Source: Streptomyces gossypii
GTDB lineage: Bacteria; Actinomycetota; Actinomycetes; Streptomycetales; Streptomycetaceae
Assembly (NCBI RefSeq): GCF_025165795.1
Contig: NZ_JAJAGO010000012.1
Location: 1 to 64,000, forward strand
Direction of reading: 5' to 3'
DNA: 64,000 nt
Positions within the stretch are counted from its first letter, which is position 1. The number at the start of each line of letters is the position of its first letter. This document shows positions 18,292-26,192 of the stretch, piece by piece. The translations under genes and the position numbers were made by a program. Below the pieces are notes generated by a model. It saw only the letters and a list, made by a program, of their open reading frames with translations, was not told where the DNA came from and made no database searches.

Positions 18292-19143
18292 TCAGTCGCC
18301 GCCCTGCAGAATCGCGACGAGCCGGAGGAACTCGAGGTAGATCCACACCAGCGTGAGGGTCAGCCCGAAGGCCGCCATCCAGGACTCCTCGCGCGGCGCG
18401 CCGTACGCGATGCCGTCCTCGACCTGCTTGAAGTCGAGAGCGAGGAAGCAGGCGCCGAGGATGATGCCGATGACGCCGAAGAGGACGCCCATGGCGCCGC
18501 TGCGGAAGCCCAGGCCGTCGCCGCCGCCGAGGACGGCGAACAGCAGGTTCACGCCCATCAGCAGGACGAAGCCGATGGCCGCCGCCAGCACGAAGCGGTA
18601 GAACCGCTGGGTGACCCGGATGATCCGCGTCTTGTACATCACGAGGACCGCGGTGAAGACGGCCATCGTGCCCAGTACGGCCTGCATCGCGGCGCCGTCG
18701 GCGATACGGCTGTCGACGTAGTTGCTGATGGCGCCGAGGAAGAGGCCCTCGAACGCCGCGTAGGCCAGGATCAGCGGCGGCGAGGCCTTGCGCTTGAATG
18801 CCTGCACCAGCGCCAGCACCATCGCCACCAGGGCGGCGCCGATGGCCGGGCCCAGAGGAAGATCGGTGATCCAGGCGACGGCCGCCATGACCACGACGAG
18901 GCCGACGGTCATGCCGGTACGGGCGACCACGTCGTCCATGGTCATGCGCCCGGCGTGCGGCGGAGCCGCCGGGGGCGCTCCCTGGAAGCCCGGCGCGGCC
19001 TGCGGCTGGGCGTACGGGTTGTTCGCATACGGGTTCGTCGCCTGTGGGGCCCCGGCCTGCGGCTGCTGCGCGGTGTTGAATCCGGCATTGCCGTTGTCGC
19101 GGCTGAACCCCCGTCGCGAGAAGACCGGGTTACTGCTCCTCAT
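18292..19143 (-). CDS. Bax inhibitor-1/YccA-family membrane protein
   Basis: 283 aa. A Pro/Gln/Asn-rich cytoplasmic N-terminus (about 60 residues) leads into about seven transmembrane helices of the BI-1 fold (LVVVMAAVAWITDLPLG; ALVAMVLALVQAFKRK; GILLGACFLALDFKQVE-type region near the C-terminus with conserved acidic residues). Family members are proposed calcium leak channels; the physiological role in Streptomyces is unknown. The ATG at 19143 has GGAGGAG directly upstream; an earlier in-frame ATG seven codons up lacks it. Confidence 0.9.
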   Translation of the reverse strand: MRSSNPVFSRRGFSRDNGNAGFNTAQQPQAGAPQATNPYANNPYAQPQAAPGFQGAPPAAPPHAGRMTMDDVVARTGMTVGLVVVMAAVAWITDLPLGPAIGAALVAMVLALVQAFKRKASPPLILAYAAFEGLFLGAISNYVDSRIADGAAMQAVLGTMAVFTAVLVMYKTRIIRVTQRFYRFVLAAAIGFVLLMGVNLLFAVLGGGDGLGFRSGAMGVLFGVIGIILGACFLALDFKQVEDGIAYGAPREESWMAAFGLTLTLVWIYLEFLRLVAILQGGD

Positions 19144-19479
19144 CTCACTCCTCCATGACCGCACGACGCGGCCTCGCCACTACAGTAATGCCCAGGCAAA
19201 GCCGACACCTCATTACTGCACGCTAACGCAGCAGTAAGAACGAGGGAACGGCTGTGATTGTTCCGGAACCATGCGTGTCCGTGGGGAGCGGCGAGGGGCT
19301 TTGAGGCCCCGTACACGGCGGTACGGCGCCGCGACGCACGACACCGGAGCCGGGACCGTACGAGCCCCCTTCACCCGATCGACCTACAGCGGCGAGGCGT
19401 ACGGCCCGGCCAGGGCGGCGGCGAGCGCCGCCGCGCCGACGAGCCGCCGGGCGCTCCGTCCGGGAAGGGGCTTCATGGG
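19144..19479. other. 336-bp intergenic region between BI-1 gene and mobile element
   Basis: The left end is comparatively AT-rich (19180-19260) and should hold the BI-1 promoter. A small hairpin GGGGC...GCCCC lies near 19302. No convincing gene. Confidence 0.5.
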
Positions 19480-19641
19480 GGTTCTGTCCCGTAGTCCCTG
19501 GTGGATCAGCGCGCGGCGTCAGATGCGGTGCTTCGCAAGGCGGAGGGGCGTCCTCATACTGGGCGTATCCGGGCGTTCCGGCAACGCAGCGAGGTGCCGT
19601 AACTGTCGTCGTGCGCCCGCCAGGGATTACGGGACAGCCCC
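19480..19641. mobile_element. MITE-like element with 22-bp terminal inverted repeats
   Basis: Left end GGTTCTGTCCCGTAGTCCCTGG and right end (19620-19641) are inverted repeats matching at about 19 of 22 positions. The 162-bp unit encodes no transposase, so it is non-autonomous. The right end contains the stop codon of the MFS-HemB-like gene. A degraded cousin lies at 9205-9286. Ends of this type occur on streptomycete IS elements, from memory rather than a search. Confidence 0.8.
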
Positions 19642-21954
19642 TAGCAGGCCACCCTGGAGGTAGCTGATGGCGTTCCGGTCGATGATGCGGCCGCCTTGGG
19701 GGCCGGCCGCGGCGAGCCAGTTGTGCCAGGACTCCTCCAGGCGGGCCCTCGCCAGGCGCAGCCCGTCGGCGGCGGCCAGGACGGACAAGGCGCGAGTCGT
19801 CCCCGAGACGGTGTAGCCGTACAGCTCAAGCTGCTCGAGTGACTTCATCACGGTCTGCGGGGAGTCCAGCAGTTCGGCGACCAAGCGTGCCGTGTCGCCG
19901 GAGAGGGGCGGCAGGCCGGACACGGTCGGGTCGAGGCTGCTCAGCAGTCGGTCGACGAGTTCCTCGTGCTGGATGTGCCGGGCCAGGTCGAGCGTGGCGT
20001 GGAAGTTCTCCAGCGGCTTGGTGACCGAGACCTCAGTGCCTTGGAAGGCATCGAGCAGTGACCACAGCGTCATCTCCGTCAGGTTCCCGGGAAGGATCTT
20101 CTGCCCGGTGTCGCGGTGGTCTTCGTCGAGATAGACGTAGGCCGTGCTCGTCTCACTGTTCTGCGAGAACGAGTAGAGGCGTGTGCGGCCCTTCACCGAC
20201 GTGATGCCCGCTCGGGTGTGCGTCACCTCCAGAGGCAGGCGGCCCAAGGTCACGATGCCGTGAGCCCCGGCCTCGGCGACAGCGGCGGCGGTGTCGCGCA
20301 GCAGCGCGTAGGTAGCTGGTACGTCCAGGCCGTCGGTGTCGTCTCGCAGGCCCCAGGTGCCGTCGGGGTTGAGTGCGAGGGCGAAGGGATCGACCGTGCA
20401 GCGGATGCCCGGGGGCGCCTCCCGCACGAGGTGGCTGACGGCGGAAGCGTGCCGGTCGAGCTGGGCGGAGAGGGAGCGCTGTCTGCTGTCGGTGCTCGTG
20501 TCCGAGATACGCAGGACGAACTCGCCGATGCCGTGCCTGTGGCCTTCCCGTATGCGATCCACGGCGGCGGTCACCCCGTGGCTGTGCCAGCCGGGCAACC
20601 CTTCGACGGGTGAACGGCCGCCTTCGCTGAGGGCGAGATCCACATCAACCGGCTGGACCAGAAGGTCGGGTGTGAGCGTGGTCTGTGGTTCGTCGTGCAG
20701 TCGACGTCGAGCGTCAGCTGGGAGCTTCGTGGAGGACATCGTCATCGGTACCTCTCCGGGTAATGAGGGGGCGGATGGACTGGTAAGCCGGCTCAGGAGC
20801 GTCAACACGATGGCTGAGACGGCGCAGAAGACGACCGCGATCCAGAAGAGGGCGGGTCGGTAGCCGGAAACGGTGAGCGGGGCGAGGATTCCCACCAGGG
20901 AGCCGAGTTGCATCACACCGGCGAACAGGCCGGCGCCGGCGGGCAGACCGCCCCTCATCAGACCCGCGAGGACCACCATCCCGAGCGACTGGAGCGCCGC
21001 GGCGAAGACGGCGTAGATCACTTGGGAGGCCAGCAGGGAGCCGAAGCTGGCCCAGGCGGCGGTGAGGGCGAAGGACACGGCGCCGCCAAGGGCCGCGAGG
21101 GCGAGCAGACGCGCGGCGGGGTGACGCTCACCGGAGCGGCCGAGCCACGGCAGAATGGCGAGCTCGACGAGGGCAGTGGCCATGAAGAGAAGGCTGTTGA
21201 GACGTTCGTCCCACCCGGAGGCGATGACGAACAGCGGCAGGTACACGAGGCGCAGGCTGTCGGCAGCCTTGAGCAGGACGATCGCCGCCACCCCGAGGAG
21301 CAGGGCAGGGCGTGCCCCGAGCCGGCCGGCAACGTCCTCCGGGGGACGGCCCACGGAGGTCCGTCCAGCCGTGGCACCAGCGAGGGTGGCCGCCGTCACG
21401 GCACGCTTGCTGACGGCTGCGAGTACAGCTGCGCCGGCCAGCAGCGGGACGGCCGCGCCCACGGGTATCCAGCCAGGCCACCATGCGGTGAGGGAGCTGG
21501 AGCCGGCGAAACCGGCGACACCCGTGATGTATCCCGCTACGGCGATCCAGCGGGTGCGGGCGGCGAGCACGGAGTCGGACAGTTCGGCGGCCGCTGGCGA
21601 CGTCTGAAGCTGCCGCAGGATCAGCGGGAGAGACACAGCCGCTGCCATGGACAGCGCACCGCCGAGGCTGACCAGAGGCAGTGAGTGGCCGGTGCAGACG
21701 AGGGTGACGCCCAACGCCCCGATCAGCAGAGCGGGCACCAGCAGCCGATACGCGTGTCGGAGTGCCGCAGGCCGGCTGGAGGAGAGCGCGAGTGTGAAGG
21801 CGATCACGGAGTTGATGACGAAGAACAGGGCGATGTCCGCCTTGGCGAAGCCGGCTGAGTTCAGCGCCAGGGGATATCCGACGCTGATCACGCCCGTCAT
21901 CGCGGATACGAGTAGCAGGCACGCGCCAAGTGGTGAGCGCAGGAGAAGAGCCAT
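19627..21954 (-). CDS. MFS-type transporter fused to a degenerate HemB-like domain
   Basis: 775 aa. Residues 1-395 form a 10-12-helix MFS-like transporter. Residues about 415-665 align by eye with porphobilinogen synthase (HemB): PVEGLPG, AAAVAEAGAHGI and a VTKPLENF block corresponding to MVKPA (Lys646). The first active-site lysine motif (YSTK) reads YSFSQN (Gln598), and the zinc cysteines are absent, so canonical ALA dehydration is unlikely. A helical tail follows. Residue 398, in the linker, is a TTA codon (20761-20763), implying dependence on bldA. An internal ATG (20745) has GGAGAGG six bases upstream and may start a separate 372-aa product. The last codons and stop lie in the mobile element. 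Third gene of a cassette, 61 bp after the GT2 gene. Confidence 0.8.
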   Translation of the reverse strand: MALLLRSPLGACLLLVSAMTGVISVGYPLALNSAGFAKADIALFFVINSVIAFTLALSSSRPAALRHAYRLLVPALLIGALGVTLVCTGHSLPLVSLGGALSMAAAVSLPLILRQLQTSPAAAELSDSVLAARTRWIAVAGYITGVAGFAGSSSLTAWWPGWIPVGAAVPLLAGAAVLAAVSKRAVTAATLAGATAGRTSVGRPPEDVAGRLGARPALLLGVAAIVLLKAADSLRLVYLPLFVIASGWDERLNSLLFMATALVELAILPWLGRSGERHPAARLLALAALGGAVSFALTAAWASFGSLLASQVIYAVFAAALQSLGMVVLAGLMRGGLPAGAGLFAGVMQLGSLVGILAPLTVSGYRPALFWIAVVFCAVSAIVLTLLSRLTSPSAPSLPGEVPMTMSSTKLPADARRRLHDEPQTTLTPDLLVQPVDVDLALSEGGRSPVEGLPGWHSHGVTAAVDRIREGHRHGIGEFVLRISDTSTDSRQRSLSAQLDRHASAVSHLVREAPPGIRCTVDPFALALNPDGTWGLRDDTDGLDVPATYALLRDTAAAVAEAGAHGIVTLGRLPLEVTHTRAGITSVKGRTRLYSFSQNSETSTAYVYLDEDHRDTGQKILPGNLTEMTLWSLLDAFQGTEVSVTKPLENFHATLDLARHIQHEELVDRLLSSLDPTVSGLPPLSGDTARLVAELLDSPQTVMKSLEQLELYGYTVSGTTRALSVLAAADGLRLARARLEESWHNWLAAAGPQGGRIIDRNAISYLQGGLLGAVP

Positions 21955-22015
21955 ACCGGTCCCAGATTCCTCGGTGCGGTGAAGACCAGTGGGGTGTGTG
22001 AGCTGGCCGGTTCCT

Positions 22016-23059
22016 TCAGCTCAGTAGCGCGTGGTATTCGATGTGGGTGAGGTCTTCGCGCTGGACCTCCAGGTCGAGGTCCGAGCCGGGCAGGCCGTCG
22101 ACGATGCGCAGCGGCACGTCCTCGTACAGCAGCGTGCGGGCGTGGGCCGCGTCGACGGGTGAGAGGACCGTCAGGGTGCGTGTGGGCGGTGCCGGGTCCG
22201 GGATGTCGTCGAGAAGGCGGAGCGCGGCGTCGAACTGGCGGAAGGAGTCCATCCACATCTGCCCGGGTGAGGAGCCCTCACCGGATGGGTAGTTGTCGAT
22301 GAGCCGCACGGCCTGGGCGTGAGGATCGGGGTGGGCGGCCAGGAAGCGGGCTCGGTTGGCTTCCCACTCAGCGACCCGGTCGCCGTCGGTGCGCACCACG
22401 TGGTGCTGGTCCCAGGTCCAGGCGAAGGGGTTGTGCACGGTGCGGGTGCCGGCGGCCCAGGCCCGGTAGCCGAAGTCATGGTCCTCGTAGCCCCAGCCGA
22501 CGAAGATGTCGCTGTGGCCGCCGAGTTCGTGGTAGAGCGCGGTCGGCACGGACAGGTTGCAGCCGAAAGGCAGATACCAGGCGCCCGCGATACGCGCGTA
22601 GTTCTGGGAGAACTCCGCCGTGACGCGGGTCCGCACTTCGGGCCGCCAGTGGGACGAACCCGGTTCGTCACGGTGCCGCCGATGACCGGCGACCACGGCA
22701 GAGGGAAAGGCGCGCTGCCAGCGCAGGTGTTCGGCGACCCAGTGTGCGGGGGCCTCCTGGTCCGAATCGACGAAGGCGAGAACGCGACCGCGCGCCCTTT
22801 CCGCGCCCTCCGCCCGGGCTGCCGAGCGGTTACCCGCGCCGCCCCTGCGTAGTAGCAGGAGCGGGACGCCGCCGGTCAGTTCGGCCAGGTCGGCACGCAC
22901 CGAAGGCGTAGAACCGTCGTCCACGACGATGATCTCGTAGGACGCGTCCGTGACCTGGCCGGCTGCACCCAGGGAGGCGACAAGCCTGCGCAAGGAGGTC
23001 TCGTCGTCCCGGGTGATGACGACGACCGACAGCTCGGGCGCCGACGGGGACTCAGTCAT
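22016..23059 (-). CDS. GT2-family glycosyltransferase
   Basis: 347 aa. GT-A fold: ELSVVVITRDD, VVDDGS (nucleotide-sugar binding) and the DSD of AFVDSDQE (metal site), then a GYEDHDFGYR segment like the ED motif of chondroitin-polymerase-type GT2 enzymes. Soluble. Likely transfers a sugar from an NDP donor; the acceptor is unknown. The ATG at 23059 overlaps the upstream GT1 stop by 8 bp (ATGACTGA), so the two are translationally coupled. Middle gene of the cassette. Confidence 0.85.
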   Translation of the reverse strand: MTESPSAPELSVVVITRDDETSLRRLVASLGAAGQVTDASYEIIVVDDGSTPSVRADLAELTGGVPLLLLRRGGAGNRSAARAEGAERARGRVLAFVDSDQEAPAHWVAEHLRWQRAFPSAVVAGHRRHRDEPGSSHWRPEVRTRVTAEFSQNYARIAGAWYLPFGCNLSVPTALYHELGGHSDIFVGWGYEDHDFGYRAWAAGTRTVHNPFAWTWDQHHVVRTDGDRVAEWEANRARFLAAHPDPHAQAVRLIDNYPSGEGSSPGQMWMDSFRQFDAALRLLDDIPDPAPPTRTLTVLSPVDAAHARTLLYEDVPLRIVDGLPGSDLDLEVQREDLTHIEYHALLS

Positions 23060-24245
23060 CCCGCTTCCGCTCCAGTGCCGCGAGCGAGGCGAAAGCCATG
23101 ACGTGGGAGGCGAGTTCGGCGGCCCCGTCGCGGTAGGCCAGCACCTCGCCCACCGTGCGAGCCCGGTGGGCCAGGCCCCTGTCACCGAGGAGACGGGTGA
23201 CGGTGGGGACGAACTCCGCCTCGACGTCATCGGCTGGCAGGACCTCGCCGGTGCCGAGGGAGACCGCGCGAGAGGCGTTCCACTCCTGCTCCGCGTGGCC
23301 GGGAAGCGCCAGAAGGGGTGTGCCCAGGCAGAGGGCCTCCATCGTGGAGGTGTGCCCCCCGTGTGTGACGACGAGGTCGGCGGCCCTCGTCCAGAGCATG
23401 CTGTCCTCCGTGTACGCCATGATCTGGTCGGCGGTGTGGCCGGGGAGGCGTTCGGGAGGGATGTTGGGGCCGGTCACCAGCACGGTGCGGGCGGGGACTT
23501 CACCGAGCAGGGAGGCGATCGTGGTGAGCGGGCCGAAGCCCTGGGCCGTGCCGCCGAGACTGACGTACACCAGGGGGCCGTCCGCGTCGACACCAAGCCG
23601 CTTGCGCGCCTCGGCCCGCGACGGCGACTGGTCCGGGGCTTCCTTCAGTACGGGGCCGACATGCCGGATCTCGGCCAGGGAGCGCAGGGCAGCCGCTGAC
23701 TCCTGGGAGGTGATGCCGGACAGCGGGTCGTAGCGCGACCAGTCCGGAATGTAGAGGACGTCCCCCAGGATGCGGCACGCGATGTCCTCGGGCACGCCCA
23801 GCTGCCTCAGCTGCGGCACCACGTCGCTCATCACTTGGGGAAAGGGGTGGGTGAAGAAGCCGGAGTTGACGATCCAGGCGGCCGGGACACCCTCCAGGGC
23901 GGCGGAGACCGCGCCCGTCACGCGGAAGTCGCTGACCACCATGTCCGGACGGAACTCCCTGATCGCCGCCCGCTCCTCGGCGAGGCAGACGGTGAGGTAA
24001 TCCGGCTCGGCCAACCGGATTCTCGCCGGGGCGGGCGGGGGCTCCTCACCAGGCTCTCTGGGCGGGAACGGCGGCAGTTCCGTGAGGGGGAACGAATCCA
24101 GGCCCTGGGCGGTCATGATGTGCCGCGCCGGCTCGGCCGTGCCGACCAGCACCTCGGCACCGGCAGCGACCAACGCCGAGCCCACCCGCGCGGTACGCAC
24201 CACATGACCAAGGCCATGGAAAAACGTCAACAACAGAACTCGCAT
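23052..24245 (-). CDS. GT1 (MGT/UGT-like) glycosyltransferase
   Basis: 397 aa. GT-B fold: N-terminal FFHGLGHVVR (His14 where GHxxP-type catalytic histidines lie) and the C-terminal nucleotide-binding signature THGGHTSTMEALCLGTPLLALP (quoted in part: THGGHTSTMEA). Related to macrolide/antibiotic glycosyltransferases that use UDP- or TDP-sugars on small molecules. The ATG at 24245 is chosen because the family N-terminus starts there; the site is a weak GGGGG. First gene of the cassette, 428 bp downstream of bldA on the same strand. Confidence 0.88.
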   Translation of the reverse strand: MRVLLLTFFHGLGHVVRTARVGSALVAAGAEVLVGTAEPARHIMTAQGLDSFPLTELPPFPPREPGEEPPPAPARIRLAEPDYLTVCLAEERAAIREFRPDMVVSDFRVTGAVSAALEGVPAAWIVNSGFFTHPFPQVMSDVVPQLRQLGVPEDIACRILGDVLYIPDWSRYDPLSGITSQESAAALRSLAEIRHVGPVLKEAPDQSPSRAEARKRLGVDADGPLVYVSLGGTAQGFGPLTTIASLLGEVPARTVLVTGPNIPPERLPGHTADQIMAYTEDSMLWTRAADLVVTHGGHTSTMEALCLGTPLLALPGHAEQEWNASRAVSLGTGEVLPADDVEAEFVPTVTRLLGDRGLAHRARTVGEVLAYRDGAAELASHVMAFASLAALERKRDD

Positions 24246-24672
24246 CAGACCCCCGACTCCGACCGACGCGTACGACGTCGATCCGACCATCAGCACCACG
24301 GCAACACGCGATCCGGTGAAAGGGATCACGCTCACTGCCGCGATGAGCACGCCCCACAGACCACCTCCACAACCCTCTCACCATCTGCCCCAGGTGTACG
24401 GGGTTTCCCCGAAACCGGCGTTACACGGAAGACGAGAGCGCGGTGCAGTCAACTGTGGTGGTGGATCGACGAGGCCCTGCCCTACGCCGGAGGTCACCCG
24501 CACCGTGCGCCGGGACGGGACCGACCGGCTCTGCGGTCTTGTTTTCTCACACGCGTGCCCGCCCGACAGCCACGCAGAGTAGTTCCGTGCGCTCCCACGG
24601 TGCTCCCGCGAGGGCAACGTAGCGCATAGATTTCGCTGCATCACCGCAGGTGAGCGCATGTAGGCGCGGAGG
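24246..24672. other. 427-bp region between bldA and the GT1 gene
   Basis: No gene seen. A small hairpin GGTTTC/GAAACC (24402-24416) could terminate bldA transcription or stabilise a read-through message into the glycosyltransferase cassette. The cassette promoter should be here. No copy of the tRNA 3' end was seen, so there is no attachment-site evidence. Confidence 0.5.
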
Positions 24673-24755
24673 TGCCCGGAGCCGGACTTGAACCGGCACG
24701 GCCCGAAGGGCCAACGAGGTTTAAGCTCGTCGTGTCTGCATTCCACCATCCGGGC
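24673..24755 (-). tRNA. bldA: tRNA-Leu(UAA), bldA
   Basis: A class II tRNA: acceptor GCCCGGA/TCCGGGC, anticodon loop CTTAAAC (anticodon TAA) on an ACGAG/CTCGT stem, a long variable arm GGCCCTTCGGGCC, and T-loop GGTTCAAGTCC. CCA is not encoded. In Streptomyces the sole tRNA reading UUA is BldA, required for morphological development and for many accessory genes carrying TTA codons. The sequence closely resembles remembered BldA sequences. Confidence 0.93.
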
Positions 24756-24863
24756 ACTGGCTCCAGGCAGACGCCTGCACGCCGAAGAGGACCGCCTAAG
24801 CCCCCCAAGACGTGGGATGAGCCTATCCAGGTCTCCACCCGAACACCGGCTCGAGAGCCCGAT

Positions 24864-24885
24864 GTTGTCTTATTTTATTGACAAC
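24864..24885. promoter_or_regulatory. AT-rich dyad upstream of bldA
   Basis: GTTGTC, a 10-base all-A/T spacer, GACAAC, about 110 bases upstream of the tRNA 5' end. The most AT-rich spot in the window. It could be part of the bldA promoter or an operator; no hexamer pair with ideal spacing was found. The remainder of 24756-25168 shows an ACCGGTTCACCGGTT motif near 25064 and nothing else clear. Confidence 0.4.
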
Positions 24886-25168
24886 TGACGACCTATCAGC
24901 CGCACACTCCCCTCTTCGGAGCCCTCCCCCGCAGGTCCGCGCAGGTCACCAGAAATGACGGAAAGTCGCCGCCCGACCACAGCTCTCCTCCCCCGCATCA
25001 GGGTTGTGTCATCCCCAGGTAGGACGAACTGCTCTCGGCATACCTCCTAGGGCTCCCCCGGAAACCGGTTCACCGGTTGATCCGCGGACGTCAAAATGAG
25101 GGGAGGATAAGGATGTTCCGCCGTCCGCTTCACGGACACCCCACACGCCACGACAGGAGCACGTTCTC

Positions 25169-25960
25169 GTGACCACCACCCAGGCCGCAGCCGGCGCCTC
25201 CTACGCGGCAGTGCCTTCCGGTGCCGCCGCCGCACGCGCCACTGACCTTTCAAAGGTCTACGGACAGGGCGAGACCAAGGTGGTCGCCCTGGACAGTGTC
25301 TCCGTCGATTTCCGGCAGGCGGAGTTCACCGCGATCATGGGGCCGTCCGGCTCCGGCAAGTCCACGCTGATGCACTGCATGGCGGGCCTCGACTCGATCT
25401 CCTCCGGCAGCGCCCGGATCGGCGACACCGAACTGACCTCGCTGAAGGACAAGAAGCTGACCCAGCTTCGGCGGGACCGCATCGGCTTCATCTTCCAGGC
25501 GTTCAACCTGCTTCCCACCCTCAACGGGCTGGAGAACATCACCCTGCCGATGGACATCGCGGGCACCAAGCCGGACAAGGAGTGGCTGGACCGGGTGATC
25601 GAGACGGTCGGGCTCTCCGGCCGGCTCAAGCACCGCCCCAACGAGCTCTCCGGCGGCCAGCAGCAGCGCGTCGCGGTCGCCCGCGCCCTCGCATCCCGGC
25701 CCGAGATCATATTCGGCGACGAGCCGACCGGAAACCTCGACTCCCGCGCAGGCGCCGAAGTCCTCGGCTTCCTGCGCAACTCCGTACGGGAACTGGGTCA
25801 GACCGTCGTGATGGTCACTCACGATCCGGTCGCCGCCGCCTACGCGGACCGGGTGGTCTTCCTGGCGGACGGCCGCATCGTCGACGACATGGCCGACCCC
25901 ACCGCGGAGTCGGTGCTCGACCGCATGAAGGACTTCGACGCCCGAGGCCGCACCAGCTGA
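25169..25960 (+). CDS. ABC transporter ATP-binding protein (MacB/LolD type)
   Basis: 263 aa. Walker A GPSGSGKS (residues 58-65), Q-loop FIFQ, signature LSGGQ (160-164), Walker B IIFGDEP (180-186) and H-loop His218. The MacB/LolD/FtsE subgroup pairs with FtsX-like permeases to drive peptide, lipid or drug efflux mechanically rather than by a classical channel. GTG start with AGGAG nine bases upstream. The cognate permease follows after 232 bp. Confidence 0.95.
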   Translation: MTTTQAAAGASYAAVPSGAAAARATDLSKVYGQGETKVVALDSVSVDFRQAEFTAIMGPSGSGKSTLMHCMAGLDSISSGSARIGDTELTSLKDKKLTQLRRDRIGFIFQAFNLLPTLNGLENITLPMDIAGTKPDKEWLDRVIETVGLSGRLKHRPNELSGGQQQRVAVARALASRPEIIFGDEPTGNLDSRAGAEVLGFLRNSVRELGQTVVMVTHDPVAAAYADRVVFLADGRIVDDMADPTAESVLDRMKDFDARGRTS

Positions 25961-26192
25961 GCAGCGGCAACTCCCCGCTCGCAGTACCAGGCCCCAGGCC
26001 CCCAAGGCTCCAGGCCCCAAGGCTTCAAGCCCCGGCCCCCAGGCCCCGGGCGGCCGACGGCACTTGACCCCCGTCGTCCGCCATCCGCTTCCGACTCCGC
26101 GCCCCGCGTCCCGCATTGCGCAGCGTCCACCGCCCCCGCGCGGCGGTGCGCGCTGCCCACGAGGGCGCGGACCACTTCCTCAGGACTGCCCC

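Noticed and set aside
24246..24760. tRNA-associated att site for the cassette
   Set aside because: No integrase gene and no second copy of the tRNA 3' end seen between 19.1 and 24.7 kb.
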